Numbered from the stretch's first letter, positions 33,044-41,658 are shown. The stretch: DNA of 64,000 bases from CAG-1138 sp964495385 (GCA_964495385.1 CAZBVO010000009.1:5176-69175); one strand, 5' to 3'. Notes: generated by a model from the letters alone, not told the origin. Program-made: numbers and translations.

Positions 33044-33490
33044 TTATTTTATCAACATCATAACTGCGGCCACAACCACACCGACCACCGCACCGCCGAT
33101 CAGTGCGCCGAAAAACGCCGCCCGTTTTATAGTGCCTTTTACTTTATCGAGCTCCACAACCGTAGTCGTGCGCAACCTGCTTTCGGATTCGGTTGCGGTG
33201 TTTAAGCCCTCAACTGCTCCGACGCTACTTGTTTCGTCGGCAATTTCGGTGCCGTCCAAAACCAGTTTTGCACGGGTTTTGCTTGCAATGCAATAGGTGT
33301 CGAGGCTTGCGCTCTTCACCGTAACCAGCCCCTGTTCCTGAAGCGCTTTGATTATGCCCGACAGCTCCAACCTTTGCGGTTTTTCGCCCTCGATTTTTTC
33401 GATTATGTCCTCTGCGTCGAGAACCTTAAAGGTTCCTCCCGACAGTTCGACGACGGCTTTAAGCACGTTTTGCGATTTTTCGTTTTGCAT
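33044..33490 (-). CDS. Winged-helix-like protein with C-terminal membrane helix (first of pair)
   Basis: 148 residues from the ATG at 33490 behind GGAGGGC. Residues 5-75 look like a winged helix (NVLKAVVELSGGTFKVLDAEDIIEKI, LELSGIIKALQEQGLVTVKSASLDTYCIASK), then a polar linker and a glycine-rich membrane helix (AAFFGALIGGAVVGVVVAAVMMLI) at the C-terminus. The DNA-binding-like part would face the cytoplasm. It leads the operon with the similar gene, uvrB and uvrA. No family is recognised; a membrane-tethered regulator or a protein that localises the repair operon's products are possible roles. Confidence 0.75.
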   Translation of the reverse strand: MQNEKSQNVLKAVVELSGGTFKVLDAEDIIEKIEGEKPQRLELSGIIKALQEQGLVTVKSASLDTYCIASKTRAKLVLDGTEIADETSSVGAVEGLNTATESESRLRTTTVVELDKVKGTIKRAAFFGALIGGAVVGVVVAAVMMLIK

Positions 33491-33504
33491 AAGCCCTCCG
33501 TTTC

Positions 33505-33547
33505 GATTATGATAATCAATTATATCACTTATCTTTACCAAAAGCAA
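33505..33547 (-). promoter_or_regulatory. Promoter and palindromic operator of the wHTH-uvrBA operon
   Basis: TTGCTT (33542-33547), 17-base spacer, TATAAT (33519-33524) on the minus strand. Directly downstream is the perfect 6-1-6 palindrome GATTAT-G-ATAATC (33505-33517), partly like Fur-family boxes (TGATAATnATTATCA). It is not a Gram-positive LexA box (GAACnnnnGTTC). Confidence 0.68.
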
Positions 33548-33619
33548 CGAAAAACAAACAAGTGGGTGTTTTTTGGCGGTCGGCCGAGTTGTTGCCCGGC
33601 AAAAAAATCGCAAAAATTA

Positions 33620-33649
33620 TTGCATTATTCAATGTGGGTAGTATATAAT
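33620..33649 (+). promoter_or_regulatory. Promoter of collagen-like/LRR lipoprotein
   Basis: TTGCAT (33620-33625), 18-base spacer, TATAAT (33644-33649). Confidence 0.7.
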
Positions 33650-33700
33650 TAAAACATAAACAGCAAGTCTGTCGCCTAACCGACGGCTTCAGGAGGAATT

Positions 33701-36700
33701 ATGGCCAAAAAATCAACAAGATATTTTATAATTCTTGCCGCACTTGTGTGTGTCCTCGTGCTTAGTTTGACACTCGGCGCATGCGGCAAAAATAACCCGT
33801 CCGTCGACGACGGAAACGGCACCCACCAAGGCAACCAAGGTAACCAAGACGACAAGGGTGACAAGGGTGACATCGGCAAAGACGACGGCAAGGGAGATAA
33901 CGGCGGCAACGGCGGCCAAGGCGACAACGGCGGCCAGGGCGACAACAAAGTTTCCGTTGAAGATTTGTCGTTTTCCGCAACGCTCGAAGTTGACGACGCA
34001 CTGTTCGGCACCGACACTCTCACGCGTCTTCCGTCGGACTGCGTTTACTATGCCCCTATTATGCAAGACAACGTCAACGAGGGCCAATTCGAACTGTCGG
34101 TCACGGTCACCGTCTACGTCTATCCGAAAGCGGGAGCACCCGATTCGTTTCCAGTAAACACGACGCTCAAAACGGACGGCTCCGACCGAAACGTTGCCCT
34201 TTCCTTCGAGGCGGGGAAAGACGTAACCTTTACGCTGGGCAAACTTGTCGATTCCAAAATCGAATCTTACTTAAAGCGCACCCTGATTAGCATGGAAATC
34301 GGCGAAAGCGAAGCGGAAGCATACGCAAAAGGAATCGATGCGGTTTCGCTGTTGACCGAAGGTCAAAAGAGCGCGTACACCTTTAATTTGCCTCAAATTA
34401 CGGCAATCGAAAAGCCTGTAAACTACACTTCGCCGATATCTCTTTACGGCGTTCTTGACGGATATGCTCCGTACTCCGTCGTTCCGTTTGACAATTTTAC
34501 CTCAATCGAGTACTACTACGTTGAAAACTTTTTGCCGACCGACAATCCGTTTTACCCGGTTGACAACAGCTCGGGCAACATAAATATCGCAGTCGATAAA
34601 TCCGCCTGGTCCGGCGAATGCACCATAACCGACGACGGCCTAACGCTTGACGGCAATTCCGCCTCTTTCACAAGCCTCGTCGGATACACCAACTGCACTT
34701 TCACCGTTAGCGTTAAGTCTCACTGCGTAGAATACTGCAGCTCACTTACGGTCAACACCTCGAAAATCGTTCAAAAATACAATTTTGAGAGTGCGACAAC
34801 CACCAACAAACCTATTGAAGTTACGGTGTTTGGCAAAACTGCAACCGTAACGGCCAACTATTATGCGGGCGTCTACAGTGTTAAACCGTCCGATTTGCCA
34901 CTGTTTTTTGCCGACTCGTTAGGTCGCATAGATATCCTTTACGAGTGTGAAGGAACCAGATATGAAACCATCCCCGTAGTGGCGGAAAACCCTGTCGAGG
35001 TTCGTATAACCGCACCTGAAACGGATGCCGACCATTTCAGCGCAAACGATTTTATACTTACCTTTGCTTACGACAACTACACAACGTCCATAACGTTGGG
35101 CGACCTTGTTGCCTCAGGCATGACCTTCTCCGAAGCAAGAACCGCCATGTTGAGTTTGCAAGATGCCGAAGGCAATTCGCTTATAACGACTCACGGCAAC
35201 ACCACTTTGTTTTTCGACAAACAAAACTTAACCAGCTCCAAACAAACGCCTCGCACCTACAAAGACTGTATCTTCCCGTTCGGCAACGGCTATCTTGTGG
35301 ACATTGACATCAAAATCAATCCGGCGCCGTACAGCATAGATATCAGCTCAAACGACGAGGCAACCTACCTCAAAAACGAGTACTGGCAGAACGAAGAACT
35401 GGAACTCTCGGACGAAGTGTACCTTATCCTGTATTACCACACGGGCATTTATGACGGCGCAATCATATCGGAAAACATTCCTCTCACAAAGGACATGTTC
35501 CCGTCATTCTCCACCGCGAACGTTTCAGAAAACAATTACTACGTTTGCGAATACAAAGGAATGACGATAAGAACCTCTCATTCTTACACGGTTAAGGACA
35601 ACCCGATAGTTTCGTTTACCCTTCCGACCGATGCTTTTTCGGAAATTTACGTCAAAGGCGAACAGTTCGAAGCGGGTGAAATAACCGTGGCGGCAGTTCG
35701 TAAAAGCGGCGAACGCCTGAACGTTGCGGTAACGGAAGATATGATTTCTGGATACGACATGAGCACCGCAGGCGAACAAACGATAACCGTCGCCATAGGC
35801 GAAGCATCCGTAACCGAAACCATCACCGTCAAAGAAGTTTCCGCACTGTCGCTGTATGAGGAGCTTCCGACTGTTTATTGCTTAGGCCAATTCCCTTCCG
35901 AAATCAACGTCCGTGCCGACTTTACCGACGGCGATTACGAAATATACTCGTTGTCGACCGACAAGATACGCTCGGTTTTCGACACCGCCTCGGCAGGGAA
36001 CAAAACCTTCACCTACACCTTGGGAGGAAAATCGCTCAGCGCCGACTACACCGTCGTGGAAAAAGCTTTCCTTCGTTACACGCTTGACGAAACCGACGTC
36101 GCTCATCCGTTTATCACAATCACCGGCTTAACCTACGACAACTCGGCCGAAGGGCTTTACCTCGAACTGAAAAACTGCACCGAACTGACCATCCCGTCTT
36201 CCATAAAAGTTGACGGCGTCGACGTTGCCGTTGAAAAAATCGACACAAGGGCCTTCCTCGGACAAAACGGGCTTATCTCCGTTGTGATTCCAAGCTCCGT
36301 CACCTCAATCGGCACCGAAGCATTCCGCGGATGCACGTCGCTTAAATCGCTTAAAATTGCCGCCGCAAACACTATCGGCCAAACAATTTTGCAAGATTGC
36401 GACTCGCTCAAATACCTGGAAATCGGCTCCGACGGCAATTCCACTCTTGTCGAGTACTTCTCCACAAAAACCAAGGACGTGAAAATCCCTGCCGAACTGA
36501 CCGTTCGCTTAACCGACGGAACTGCGGCAATTCCTGACGGATTCTTCACGGGTGTAAGCACCGAAACGCTTGTTGACAAACTGGTGCTTCCTTCGTCGCT
36601 CGTCAGCCTCGGCCAACAAGGCAACGGCCTTGACCTCGTCCGCTCGTTCGAGTCCGAACCGGACGGCGAAATTCGAGTCATTGACGGCGTCATCTACTCC

Positions 36701-37474
36701 GACAACGGCCGTACGCTTTGCTTCTATCCTAAAACTCTTACGTCCACGCGCCTTGTCGTCGGAGACAACGTTACGAAGGTTGAAGGAATCAGAAACAACG
36801 TTTATCTTCAAGAAATAGTGTTTGGAAGTGCCGTTTCAGAACTTGGAGACTACATTTGTTACGAATGCTCCGCCCTCACGTCCGTTACGTTCACCGCTCC
36901 GCTTAGCGCTTTGCCGGCAAGGGCTTTCGATTCGTGCAGAGAGCTTACGTCGTTCACGTTCCCTGAGGGACTTACCACCATCGGCGAAGGTGCGTTTTAT
37001 TACGGCGCGCTCAAGGAAGTTATCATTCCTGAAAGCGTTACGAGCGTAGGCCACGGTGCTTTCGGGTTTATCGACAACCTGACCAGAATCTATATTCCGT
37101 CCGGCGCAACCGACAGCTTCGACACCGAAAAGGGGGCAACCGGTCTGTTGCTTCGCTACGTTAAGGAAATCGCTTACTCCGGCACCATTCCTCTCGTCAG
37201 ACTGTCGGCATACAACGCAAGCAGCGTGACCAAAATTTACGTCACCGAAACCGTTTGCGACAACTTTGCAAATTCAAGTTCGGCCACTCTGCCGAGCGGC
37301 GGAATTTATGCCACCTCGAGCGTAACTCGTATCGGCAGCAACGTTGCCACTATCGGCGAAAGCTGCACGCTCTACACCGAGCTTTCGGACACTTCGGCAA
37401 TCTCCAACAACAGCGGCGGCAAAATCACCGTCAAGGCCAAAGCGTTTATCCACTGGTGGACGCAAACAAAATAA
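33701..37474 (+). CDS. Large surface lipoprotein: collagen-like linker, Ig-like domains, leucine-rich repeats
   Basis: 1257 residues behind AGGAGG. The signal ends in LTLGAC at about residue 27. Residues 30-85 are a Gly-rich, charged low-complexity stretch with collagen-like GDKGDIGK and NGGQGDNGG triplets, probably a flexible stalk. A long middle part has no recognised domain. At about 640-790 are two bacterial Ig-like domains (ITVAAVRKSGERLNVAV, INVRADFTDGDYEIYSL). From about 800 to the end come BspA-type leucine-rich repeats (IDTRAFLGQNGLISVVIPSS, TEAFRGCTSLKSLKIA, GAFYYGALKEVIIPESV). It is most likely an adhesin or substrate-capture protein. Confidence 0.85.
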   Translation: MAKKSTRYFIILAALVCVLVLSLTLGACGKNNPSVDDGNGTHQGNQGNQDDKGDKGDIGKDDGKGDNGGNGGQGDNGGQGDNKVSVEDLSFSATLEVDDALFGTDTLTRLPSDCVYYAPIMQDNVNEGQFELSVTVTVYVYPKAGAPDSFPVNTTLKTDGSDRNVALSFEAGKDVTFTLGKLVDSKIESYLKRTLISMEIGESEAEAYAKGIDAVSLLTEGQKSAYTFNLPQITAIEKPVNYTSPISLYGVLDGYAPYSVVPFDNFTSIEYYYVENFLPTDNPFYPVDNSSGNINIAVDKSAWSGECTITDDGLTLDGNSASFTSLVGYTNCTFTVSVKSHCVEYCSSLTVNTSKIVQKYNFESATTTNKPIEVTVFGKTATVTANYYAGVYSVKPSDLPLFFADSLGRIDILYECEGTRYETIPVVAENPVEVRITAPETDADHFSANDFILTFAYDNYTTSITLGDLVASGMTFSEARTAMLSLQDAEGNSLITTHGNTTLFFDKQNLTSSKQTPRTYKDCIFPFGNGYLVDIDIKINPAPYSIDISSNDEATYLKNEYWQNEELELSDEVYLILYYHTGIYDGAIISENIPLTKDMFPSFSTANVSENNYYVCEYKGMTIRTSHSYTVKDNPIVSFTLPTDAFSEIYVKGEQFEAGEITVAAVRKSGERLNVAVTEDMISGYDMSTAGEQTITVAIGEASVTETITVKEVSALSLYEELPTVYCLGQFPSEINVRADFTDGDYEIYSLSTDKIRSVFDTASAGNKTFTYTLGGKSLSADYTVVEKAFLRYTLDETDVAHPFITITGLTYDNSAEGLYLELKNCTELTIPSSIKVDGVDVAVEKIDTRAFLGQNGLISVVIPSSVTSIGTEAFRGCTSLKSLKIAAANTIGQTILQDCDSLKYLEIGSDGNSTLVEYFSTKTKDVKIPAELTVRLTDGTAAIPDGFFTGVSTETLVDKLVLPSSLVSLGQQGNGLDLVRSFESEPDGEIRVIDGVIYSDNGRTLCFYPKTLTSTRLVVGDNVTKVEGIRNNVYLQEIVFGSAVSELGDYICYECSALTSVTFTAPLSALPARAFDSCRELTSFTFPEGLTTIGEGAFYYGALKEVIIPESVTSVGHGAFGFIDNLTRIYIPSGATDSFDTEKGATGLLLRYVKEIAYSGTIPLVRLSAYNASSVTKIYVTETVCDNFANSSSATLPSGGIYATSSVTRIGSNVATIGESCTLYTELSDTSAISNNSGGKITVKAKAFIHWWTQTK

Positions 37475-37505
37475 CGTCTTACCGTTTCAAACAATTTGAC
37501 GACAA

Positions 37506-37541
37506 CAAAAAAGAGCATAGCCGTGCGGTTATGCTCTTTTG
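37506..37541. terminator. Bidirectional terminator
   Basis: Stem aagagcata/tatgctctt with an inner ccg/cgg extension and T/A runs on both sides, between converging genes. Confidence 0.9.
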
Positions 37542-37573
37542 TTTTTGTTGTTTTTGATTTAAATCAATCGGGT

Positions 37574-38833
37574 TCAGTCTTTTTGTTTTTTGGAAAGCAA
37601 TTTTTTGAAAAACGGCGTTTTCGGCTCGGAAGGCGCGTCGTTCTCGGTCGGAGCAGCTGCGGAAACCTCGTCTTTCACAACTTCGTTTATCGGCACGTTT
37701 TTGCTGTCGGTAAGAAGATTGATTCTGGTGTCTGCCGCAAACAGGTGTGCGTTTTGACCGTCAAAGGCAACGCAAATTTTTGCCCCCGGCTCAAGCATTC
37801 CCTGCTCGGTCAACGACAGGTCGACGGTCGGGATGCGCACTATAAGAGTTTCGTCGGTACCGTCAACCGAAACGTGAAGATGCACTTCGCTTCCCATCAT
37901 TTCGTTTATAAGAACGGTGCAAGGGATTGCAAGCGGATTGTTTTCGTCCGTCAAAACAAAGTGTTCGGGCCTGATTCCGAGATAAATCGGGCCTTCGGCA
38001 ACGTTACGTTTAAGCAGTTCTGCGCCTTTATGGCCGCCGATTTCCACCTTTTTGCCAAACGGCGAAACAAAATATTTGCCGCCCTCAAAAACAAGTTCGG
38101 ATTGCAAAACGTTCATTTTCGGCGCACCGATAAATTCGGCCACAAACAGGTTGTCCGGCATTTCGAAAACTTCGGTAGGAGTCCCGACCTGCTGAATGAA
38201 ACCGTCTTTCATAACGACTATTCTGTCGCCTAAGGTCATAGCTTCGGTTTGGTCGTGCGTGACGTAGATAAACGTGGTGTCGATTTTTTTGCGAAGCATA
38301 ATGATTTCAGCACGCATTTGATTTCGAAGTTTTGCGTCAAGGTTGGACAAAGGTTCGTCCATCAAAAACACTTTGCTGTCTCGAACCATTGCCCTGCCGA
38401 TGGCCACACGCTGACGCTGACCGCCCGACAACGCGCTCGGTTTGCGCAGCAAATACTCGGTGATGCCCAAAACTTCGGCGGCTTCTTTGACTCGCCTGTC
38501 TATCTCTTCTTTCGGCATTTTTTTCAACTTGAGATTGAACGCCATGTTTTCATAGACGGTCAGGTGCGGATAAAGCGCATAGTTTTGAAAAACCATTGCG
38601 ATGTTTCTGTCCTTTGCGTCAAGGTCGTTTACCACTTCGCCGTCTATTTCGACGGTGCCCTCGCTGATTTCCTCCAATCCGGCAATCATGCGAAGCGTGG
38701 TCGATTTGCCACAACCCGACGGGCCTACAAAAACAATAAATTCCTTGTCCTTAATGTCAAGGTTAAACTCGTGAACGGCAACCACTTCGTTGTCGTATAT
38801 TTTTTTGACGTTGGTAAGCTTTACAGAAGCCAT
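37574..38833 (-). CDS. MsmK/UgpC-type sugar ABC transporter ATPase
   Basis: 419 residues: ABC domain with Walker A GPSGCGKST (about 37-45), Q-loop VFQNYALYPH, signature LSGGQRQRVAIGRAM, Walker B VFLMDEPLSNLDA and switch YVTHDQTEAM; then a C-terminal TOBE/OB regulatory domain (about 235-370, GIRPEHF). This ATPase group energises CUT1 importers for oligosaccharides and is often a single shared subunit. No permease or binding protein is adjacent. It follows malQ by one base, suggesting malto-oligosaccharide uptake. A variable, Lys-rich tail of about 40 residues (DAPSEPKTPFFKKLLSKKQ) extends the family's usual end. Confidence 0.93.
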   Translation of the reverse strand: MASVKLTNVKKIYDNEVVAVHEFNLDIKDKEFIVFVGPSGCGKSTTLRMIAGLEEISEGTVEIDGEVVNDLDAKDRNIAMVFQNYALYPHLTVYENMAFNLKLKKMPKEEIDRRVKEAAEVLGITEYLLRKPSALSGGQRQRVAIGRAMVRDSKVFLMDEPLSNLDAKLRNQMRAEIIMLRKKIDTTFIYVTHDQTEAMTLGDRIVVMKDGFIQQVGTPTEVFEMPDNLFVAEFIGAPKMNVLQSELVFEGGKYFVSPFGKKVEIGGHKGAELLKRNVAEGPIYLGIRPEHFVLTDENNPLAIPCTVLINEMMGSEVHLHVSVDGTDETLIVRIPTVDLSLTEQGMLEPGAKICVAFDGQNAHLFAADTRINLLTDSKNVPINEVVKDEVSAAAPTENDAPSEPKTPFFKKLLSKKQKD

Positions 38834-38834
38834 T

Positions 38835-40346
38835 TTATTTTCCTCCCGTTATCCGTTTGTTGCGTGCGGTTGCCCGCGTTATGTTTGTTATTTTTGTTTT
38901 GAGGGCCTTTGTCGCATATCGAGGCGAAGCTCGCCAGCACCAGTTGCCCTCGGCCACCGACGGAGTGTTCATTCGTCCCTCCTCGTTGGTCAATCCCATC
39001 CAGTCCTGCATAGGCACGACGGCAAGGTTTGCCTTCGACTCGAAAGCCAGATATATAAGCGATCCCGTACGGCAAACGCCTTTCCGTTGCGGACATTCGG
39101 CCAAAAATCTGTCAAGGGTGTCGCCCGAAAGATTCTTGCACCAGCTGTAAGTGCAATCCGCATCGTGAGTCCCCGTGTATACGACGCAGTTTTCGTTTTT
39201 GTAGTTTCGGGGCAGATACTCGCTGTCGTCGTCGGAAAACGCAAACTGCAGATTTTTCATTCCCGGATATCCCGTGTGCGCCAACAGTTCTCTTACGTCG
39301 TCTGTGATAAAGCCCAAATCTTCGGCGATGATTTTTGCCTTCGGCACGGATAGTTTTATGGCGTCGAACAACTCTGCTCCCGGCCCCTTTTCCCAATGGC
39401 CGTAGCGTGCGTTCTCGTGCCCGAACGGGACGGAATAGTACCCTGCAAAGCCCCGGAAATGGTCGATACGAACTATATCATACAGTCCAAACGCCCGCTT
39501 TACTCGGTCAATCCACCACTTAAACCCGCCTTTTTGCATTTTGGCGTAATCGTAAATAGGATTGCCCCAAAGTTGGCCGTCCGGCGCAAACCCGTCGGGC
39601 GGACAGCCTGCCACCGTTTTGGGTTTTAGGTTTTCGTCCAGCAAAAATTGGTCGGGATTGCTCCACACGTCAACGGAGTCGTAGGCAACGTAAATGGGCA
39701 TATCCCCGATTATTTTGACGTTGCACGTCCGCGCATAGCGTCTGACTTCGTCCCATTGCCGAGAAAATTCAAACTGCAAAAATTTCCAAAAATTTGTCTC
39801 TTCCGAAAATTCGCCACGGTGCCTTACCGCCCTGTCGTAAAACTTAAATTCGTCGTCCCACTCCGACCAGGCGATATGGCCGTTTTTCTCCTTTAATGCC
39901 ATAAACAGCGCATAATCGTCAAGCCAAAAACGGTTTTTAAGACAAAACTTTTTGTACTCGGCGTTCGGTTCAAACCTCTCGAAGGCTTTTTTTAGCAGCG
40001 GATATCTTTCCGAAAACAGTCTGCCGTAGTCAACCCGTTCGGAGCAATACTCGGCCGATTTAAGTTCTTCCGAAGTCAGCAATTTTTGCCGTTTCAAATC
40101 CTCGAGGTCGATAAAATAAGGGTTGCCTGCAAAAGAGGCGGGAGATTGATAAGGACTGTCGCCGTAAGCGGTAGGATTCAGTGGCAAAAGTTGCCAGCAT
40201 TGCGTCCCCGTTTCGTTTAAAAAATCCAGCCATTTTCGGCAAGGCTTTCCGAATCCGCCTATGCCGTAGCGTGACGGCAGCGAACTTACTGCCATCAAAA
40301 TGCCGCTTTTGTGCGAAAAGCCGAAATTTTTTTTATAGTCAACCAT
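38835..40346 (-). CDS. malQ: 4-alpha-glucanotransferase (amylomaltase)
   Basis: A 503-residue GH77 enzyme transferring alpha-1,4-glucan segments between maltodextrins. Characteristic parts: SGILMAVSSLPSRYGIGGFG at the N-terminus, the GDSPYQSPASFAGNPYFIDL loop, IIGDMPIYVA, nucleophile region VRIDHFRGFAGYY, acid/base in IIAEDLGFI and the third carboxylate in YTGTHDADC. The C-terminus carries on into a basic stretch whose last codons contain the RBS (GGGAGG) of the following ATPase gene. It works with that transporter ATPase in glucan use. Confidence 0.95.
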   Translation of the reverse strand: MVDYKKNFGFSHKSGILMAVSSLPSRYGIGGFGKPCRKWLDFLNETGTQCWQLLPLNPTAYGDSPYQSPASFAGNPYFIDLEDLKRQKLLTSEELKSAEYCSERVDYGRLFSERYPLLKKAFERFEPNAEYKKFCLKNRFWLDDYALFMALKEKNGHIAWSEWDDEFKFYDRAVRHRGEFSEETNFWKFLQFEFSRQWDEVRRYARTCNVKIIGDMPIYVAYDSVDVWSNPDQFLLDENLKPKTVAGCPPDGFAPDGQLWGNPIYDYAKMQKGGFKWWIDRVKRAFGLYDIVRIDHFRGFAGYYSVPFGHENARYGHWEKGPGAELFDAIKLSVPKAKIIAEDLGFITDDVRELLAHTGYPGMKNLQFAFSDDDSEYLPRNYKNENCVVYTGTHDADCTYSWCKNLSGDTLDRFLAECPQRKGVCRTGSLIYLAFESKANLAVVPMQDWMGLTNEEGRMNTPSVAEGNWCWRASPRYATKALKTKITNITRATARNKRITGGK

Positions 40347-40395
40347 TCTTCCCCTCTGTCTGTGACACGAAATTTGCCATTCGGTCGCCTACTAT

Positions 40396-40424
40396 ATTTT
40401 ATCTTTTTAGTTTGCTCTTGTCAA
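40396..40424 (-). promoter_or_regulatory. Promoter of malQ operon
   Basis: TTGACA (40419-40424), 17-base spacer, TAAAAT (40396-40401), minus strand. Confidence 0.8.
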
Positions 40425-40450
40425 TATTTATCCGCAATACAACAAAATTT

Positions 40451-40488
40451 AACCGCCGACAACGTCGATTTTTGTTGCCACGGCGGTT
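40451..40488. repeat. Long inverted repeat
   Basis: AACCGCCG at 40451-40458 pairs with CGGCGGTT at 40481-40488, with CAAC/GTTG continuing inside. It lies between the terminator of the small-protein operon and the malQ promoter, with no T run on either strand; role unknown. Confidence 0.4.
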
Positions 40489-40503
40489 TCGGACAAAAGT
40501 TTA

Positions 40504-40534
40504 AAAACAAAAATGCGTCGCAAAGCAACGCATT
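40504..40534 (-). terminator. Terminator of small-protein operon
   Basis: On the minus strand AATGCGTTGC-TTT-GCGACGCATT followed by a T-rich run. Confidence 0.82.
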
Positions 40535-40541
40535 CCGTTTG

Positions 40542-40766
40542 TTAGTCCATATATTTTTTTACGTTTGTTTTTGCTACTCTTTGAATGTCTTCGGACGTAT
40601 ATTTGCTGTCGGCTCCGCCGTTGGTATAGAGGAAATACAATCCCTCCGGAGTCACGAAAAGCGTCTCTTCCCAGCCTGACGGGTCGCCGTAGTAACTAAA
40701 CGTTTTTTTGTTGACAACCGTTGCGGTGTCGGTGTCGTAAACTTTTTTGCAGATTATCTTTTTCAT
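40542..40766 (-). CDS. Small conserved-looking protein of unknown function
   Basis: 74 residues behind AAAGGAGAA. The sequence KVYDTDTATVVNKKTFSYYGDPSGWEETLFVTPEGLYFLYTNGGADSKYTSEDIQRVA looks like a small beta-rich domain ending in one helix; proteins with YDTxTA...GDPSGWEETLYxTxxGxYFLYGxGG are widespread in Firmicutes as unnamed short proteins. No membrane segment. It is the second gene of an operon with the SANT-like protein 36 bases upstream. Function unknown. Confidence 0.75.
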   Translation of the reverse strand: MKKIICKKVYDTDTATVVNKKTFSYYGDPSGWEETLFVTPEGLYFLYTNGGADSKYTSEDIQRVAKTNVKKYMD

Positions 40767-40802
40767 GTTGTTCTCCTTTATGTTTGGAAATTTTGTTGTT
40801 TG

Positions 40803-41315
40803 TCAACCGTCAATGAGGCCGAGCTTTGAAAGTCGACCGATGATGCCCTGCATGCTTCTGCCGTGCGCCTGGGCCAGCTGTTCCAAAGGCATGCCTTCCG
40901 AAAATTCATCGGTCAAGGCTTGTTCTTCTTCCTTGGTCCAGCGTTTGCCACCCGACGGATCGTTTTCTTGCAAAAGGCCTATTTTTGCCAGCCTCGAAAT
41001 AATGCCCGACCAGCTGCGCTTGTGCGAATTTGCCATCTGCTCGACCGAAAAGCCCTGTTTTGCCTCTTCCGCAAGCTGCATTTCCTCAAGCGTCGTCCAT
41101 TTGCGACGCTCGTTGGTGTCGGCATCTTTTTCGGCAAACGATTTTTCGCTGCGTTCGACGTCTTCCAACATCTTTGCGGCAATTTCAAGCAATTCTCTGA
41201 CCTTTTCGTCGGCAAGAATTCCGCCCTTGTCGGTTTCGCCTGTAAACGGATTTACGCCCCTTGCAAGGCTTTCTACCGCTCGTTTGACTTCGGCGGCGCG
41301 TTTAACGTTGTCCAT
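40803..41315 (-). CDS. Protein with two SANT/Myb-like helix-turn-helix repeats
   Basis: 170 residues. The C-terminal part contains two similar repeats of about 43 residues: KWTTLEEMQLAEEAKQ...SWSGIISRLAKIGLL (about 72-115) and RWTKEEEQALTDEFSE...SMQGIIGRLSKLGLI (about 123-168). The W-T-x-E-E start and S-x-x-x-I-I-x-R-L-x-K end resemble SANT/Myb-like or GcrA-like DNA-binding helices. The first 65 residues form an Ala/Glu-rich helix. Likely a small nucleic-acid-binding regulator; the target is unknown. Own promoter, and RBS GGGAGA. Confidence 0.72.
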   Translation of the reverse strand: MDNVKRAAEVKRAVESLARGVNPFTGETDKGGILADEKVRELLEIAAKMLEDVERSEKSFAEKDADTNERRKWTTLEEMQLAEEAKQGFSVEQMANSHKRSWSGIISRLAKIGLLQENDPSGGKRWTKEEEQALTDEFSEGMPLEQLAQAHGRSMQGIIGRLSKLGLIDG

Positions 41316-41344
41316 AGTAATCTCCCTATATTAAATACGCCTTA

Positions 41345-41373
41345 ATTATAACCCGTATTCGCACATTTTGCAA
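41345..41373 (-). promoter_or_regulatory. Promoter of SANT-like protein operon
   Basis: TTGCAA (41368-41373), 17-base spacer, TATAAT (41345-41350), minus strand. Confidence 0.82.
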
Positions 41374-41424
41374 CAATTTTTTTTATACTTGTTTTTCGCT
41401 TGTTTATTTTGCCGTAAACACAAC

Positions 41425-41496
41425 GGACGCAAGTCCACACGTCTGCCTCAAACGCCACCCGCCCCGACAAACAATTTCGGCTGTCGGTCGCAGACG
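41425..41496. other. Structured intergenic segment
   Basis: No gene is supported in 41316-41789. Here cgtctgc (41440-41446) pairs with gcagacg (41490-41496), enclosing a ccgaca/tgtcgg hairpin (41464-41487); beside it is ggac-gcaa-gtcc (41425-41436). It matches no RNA family I know. It lies just past the terminator of the candidate RNA at 41.5-41.6 kb. Confidence 0.4.
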
Positions 41497-41513
41497 AATT
41501 AAAAAGGTACCGT

Positions 41514-41623
41514 CAAAAAGAAAACCGCCCTTTCGGACGGTATAGAAACGGTCGACTATCATTTCTTGTGTGTTCACGACACGCAGTCTAACACTGTTGC
41601 TTTGCAACTCTCTTAAAGTCGTC
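41514..41623 (-). ncRNA. Candidate small RNA with perfect promoter and intrinsic terminator
   Basis: A consensus promoter just upstream and a terminator (ACCGTCC-GAAA-GGGCGGT followed by a T-rich run, 41514-41541) bound a transcript of about 110 bases on the minus strand. It contains the hairpin GTTGC-AAA-GCAAC, GTGT-CGTGA-ACAC, and an enclosing ACGAC/GTCGT stem. No known class (6S, SRP, T-box, riboswitch) is recognised. The next gene at 41315 has its own promoter, so this RNA is probably independent. Confidence 0.55.
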
Positions 41624-41629
41624 AAGATT

Positions 41630-41658
41630 ATTATAAGAAACAAAATTACAAATGTCAA
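41630..41658 (-). promoter_or_regulatory. Perfect consensus promoter of candidate small RNA
   Basis: TTGACA (41653-41658), 17-base spacer, TATAAT (41630-41635), minus strand. Confidence 0.82.

Noticed and set aside
41404..41658. 84-codon open frame on the minus strand
   Set aside because: It begins upstream of the mapped consensus promoter, runs through an intrinsic terminator, has no RBS and has an implausible composition. The RNA signals explain the region better.
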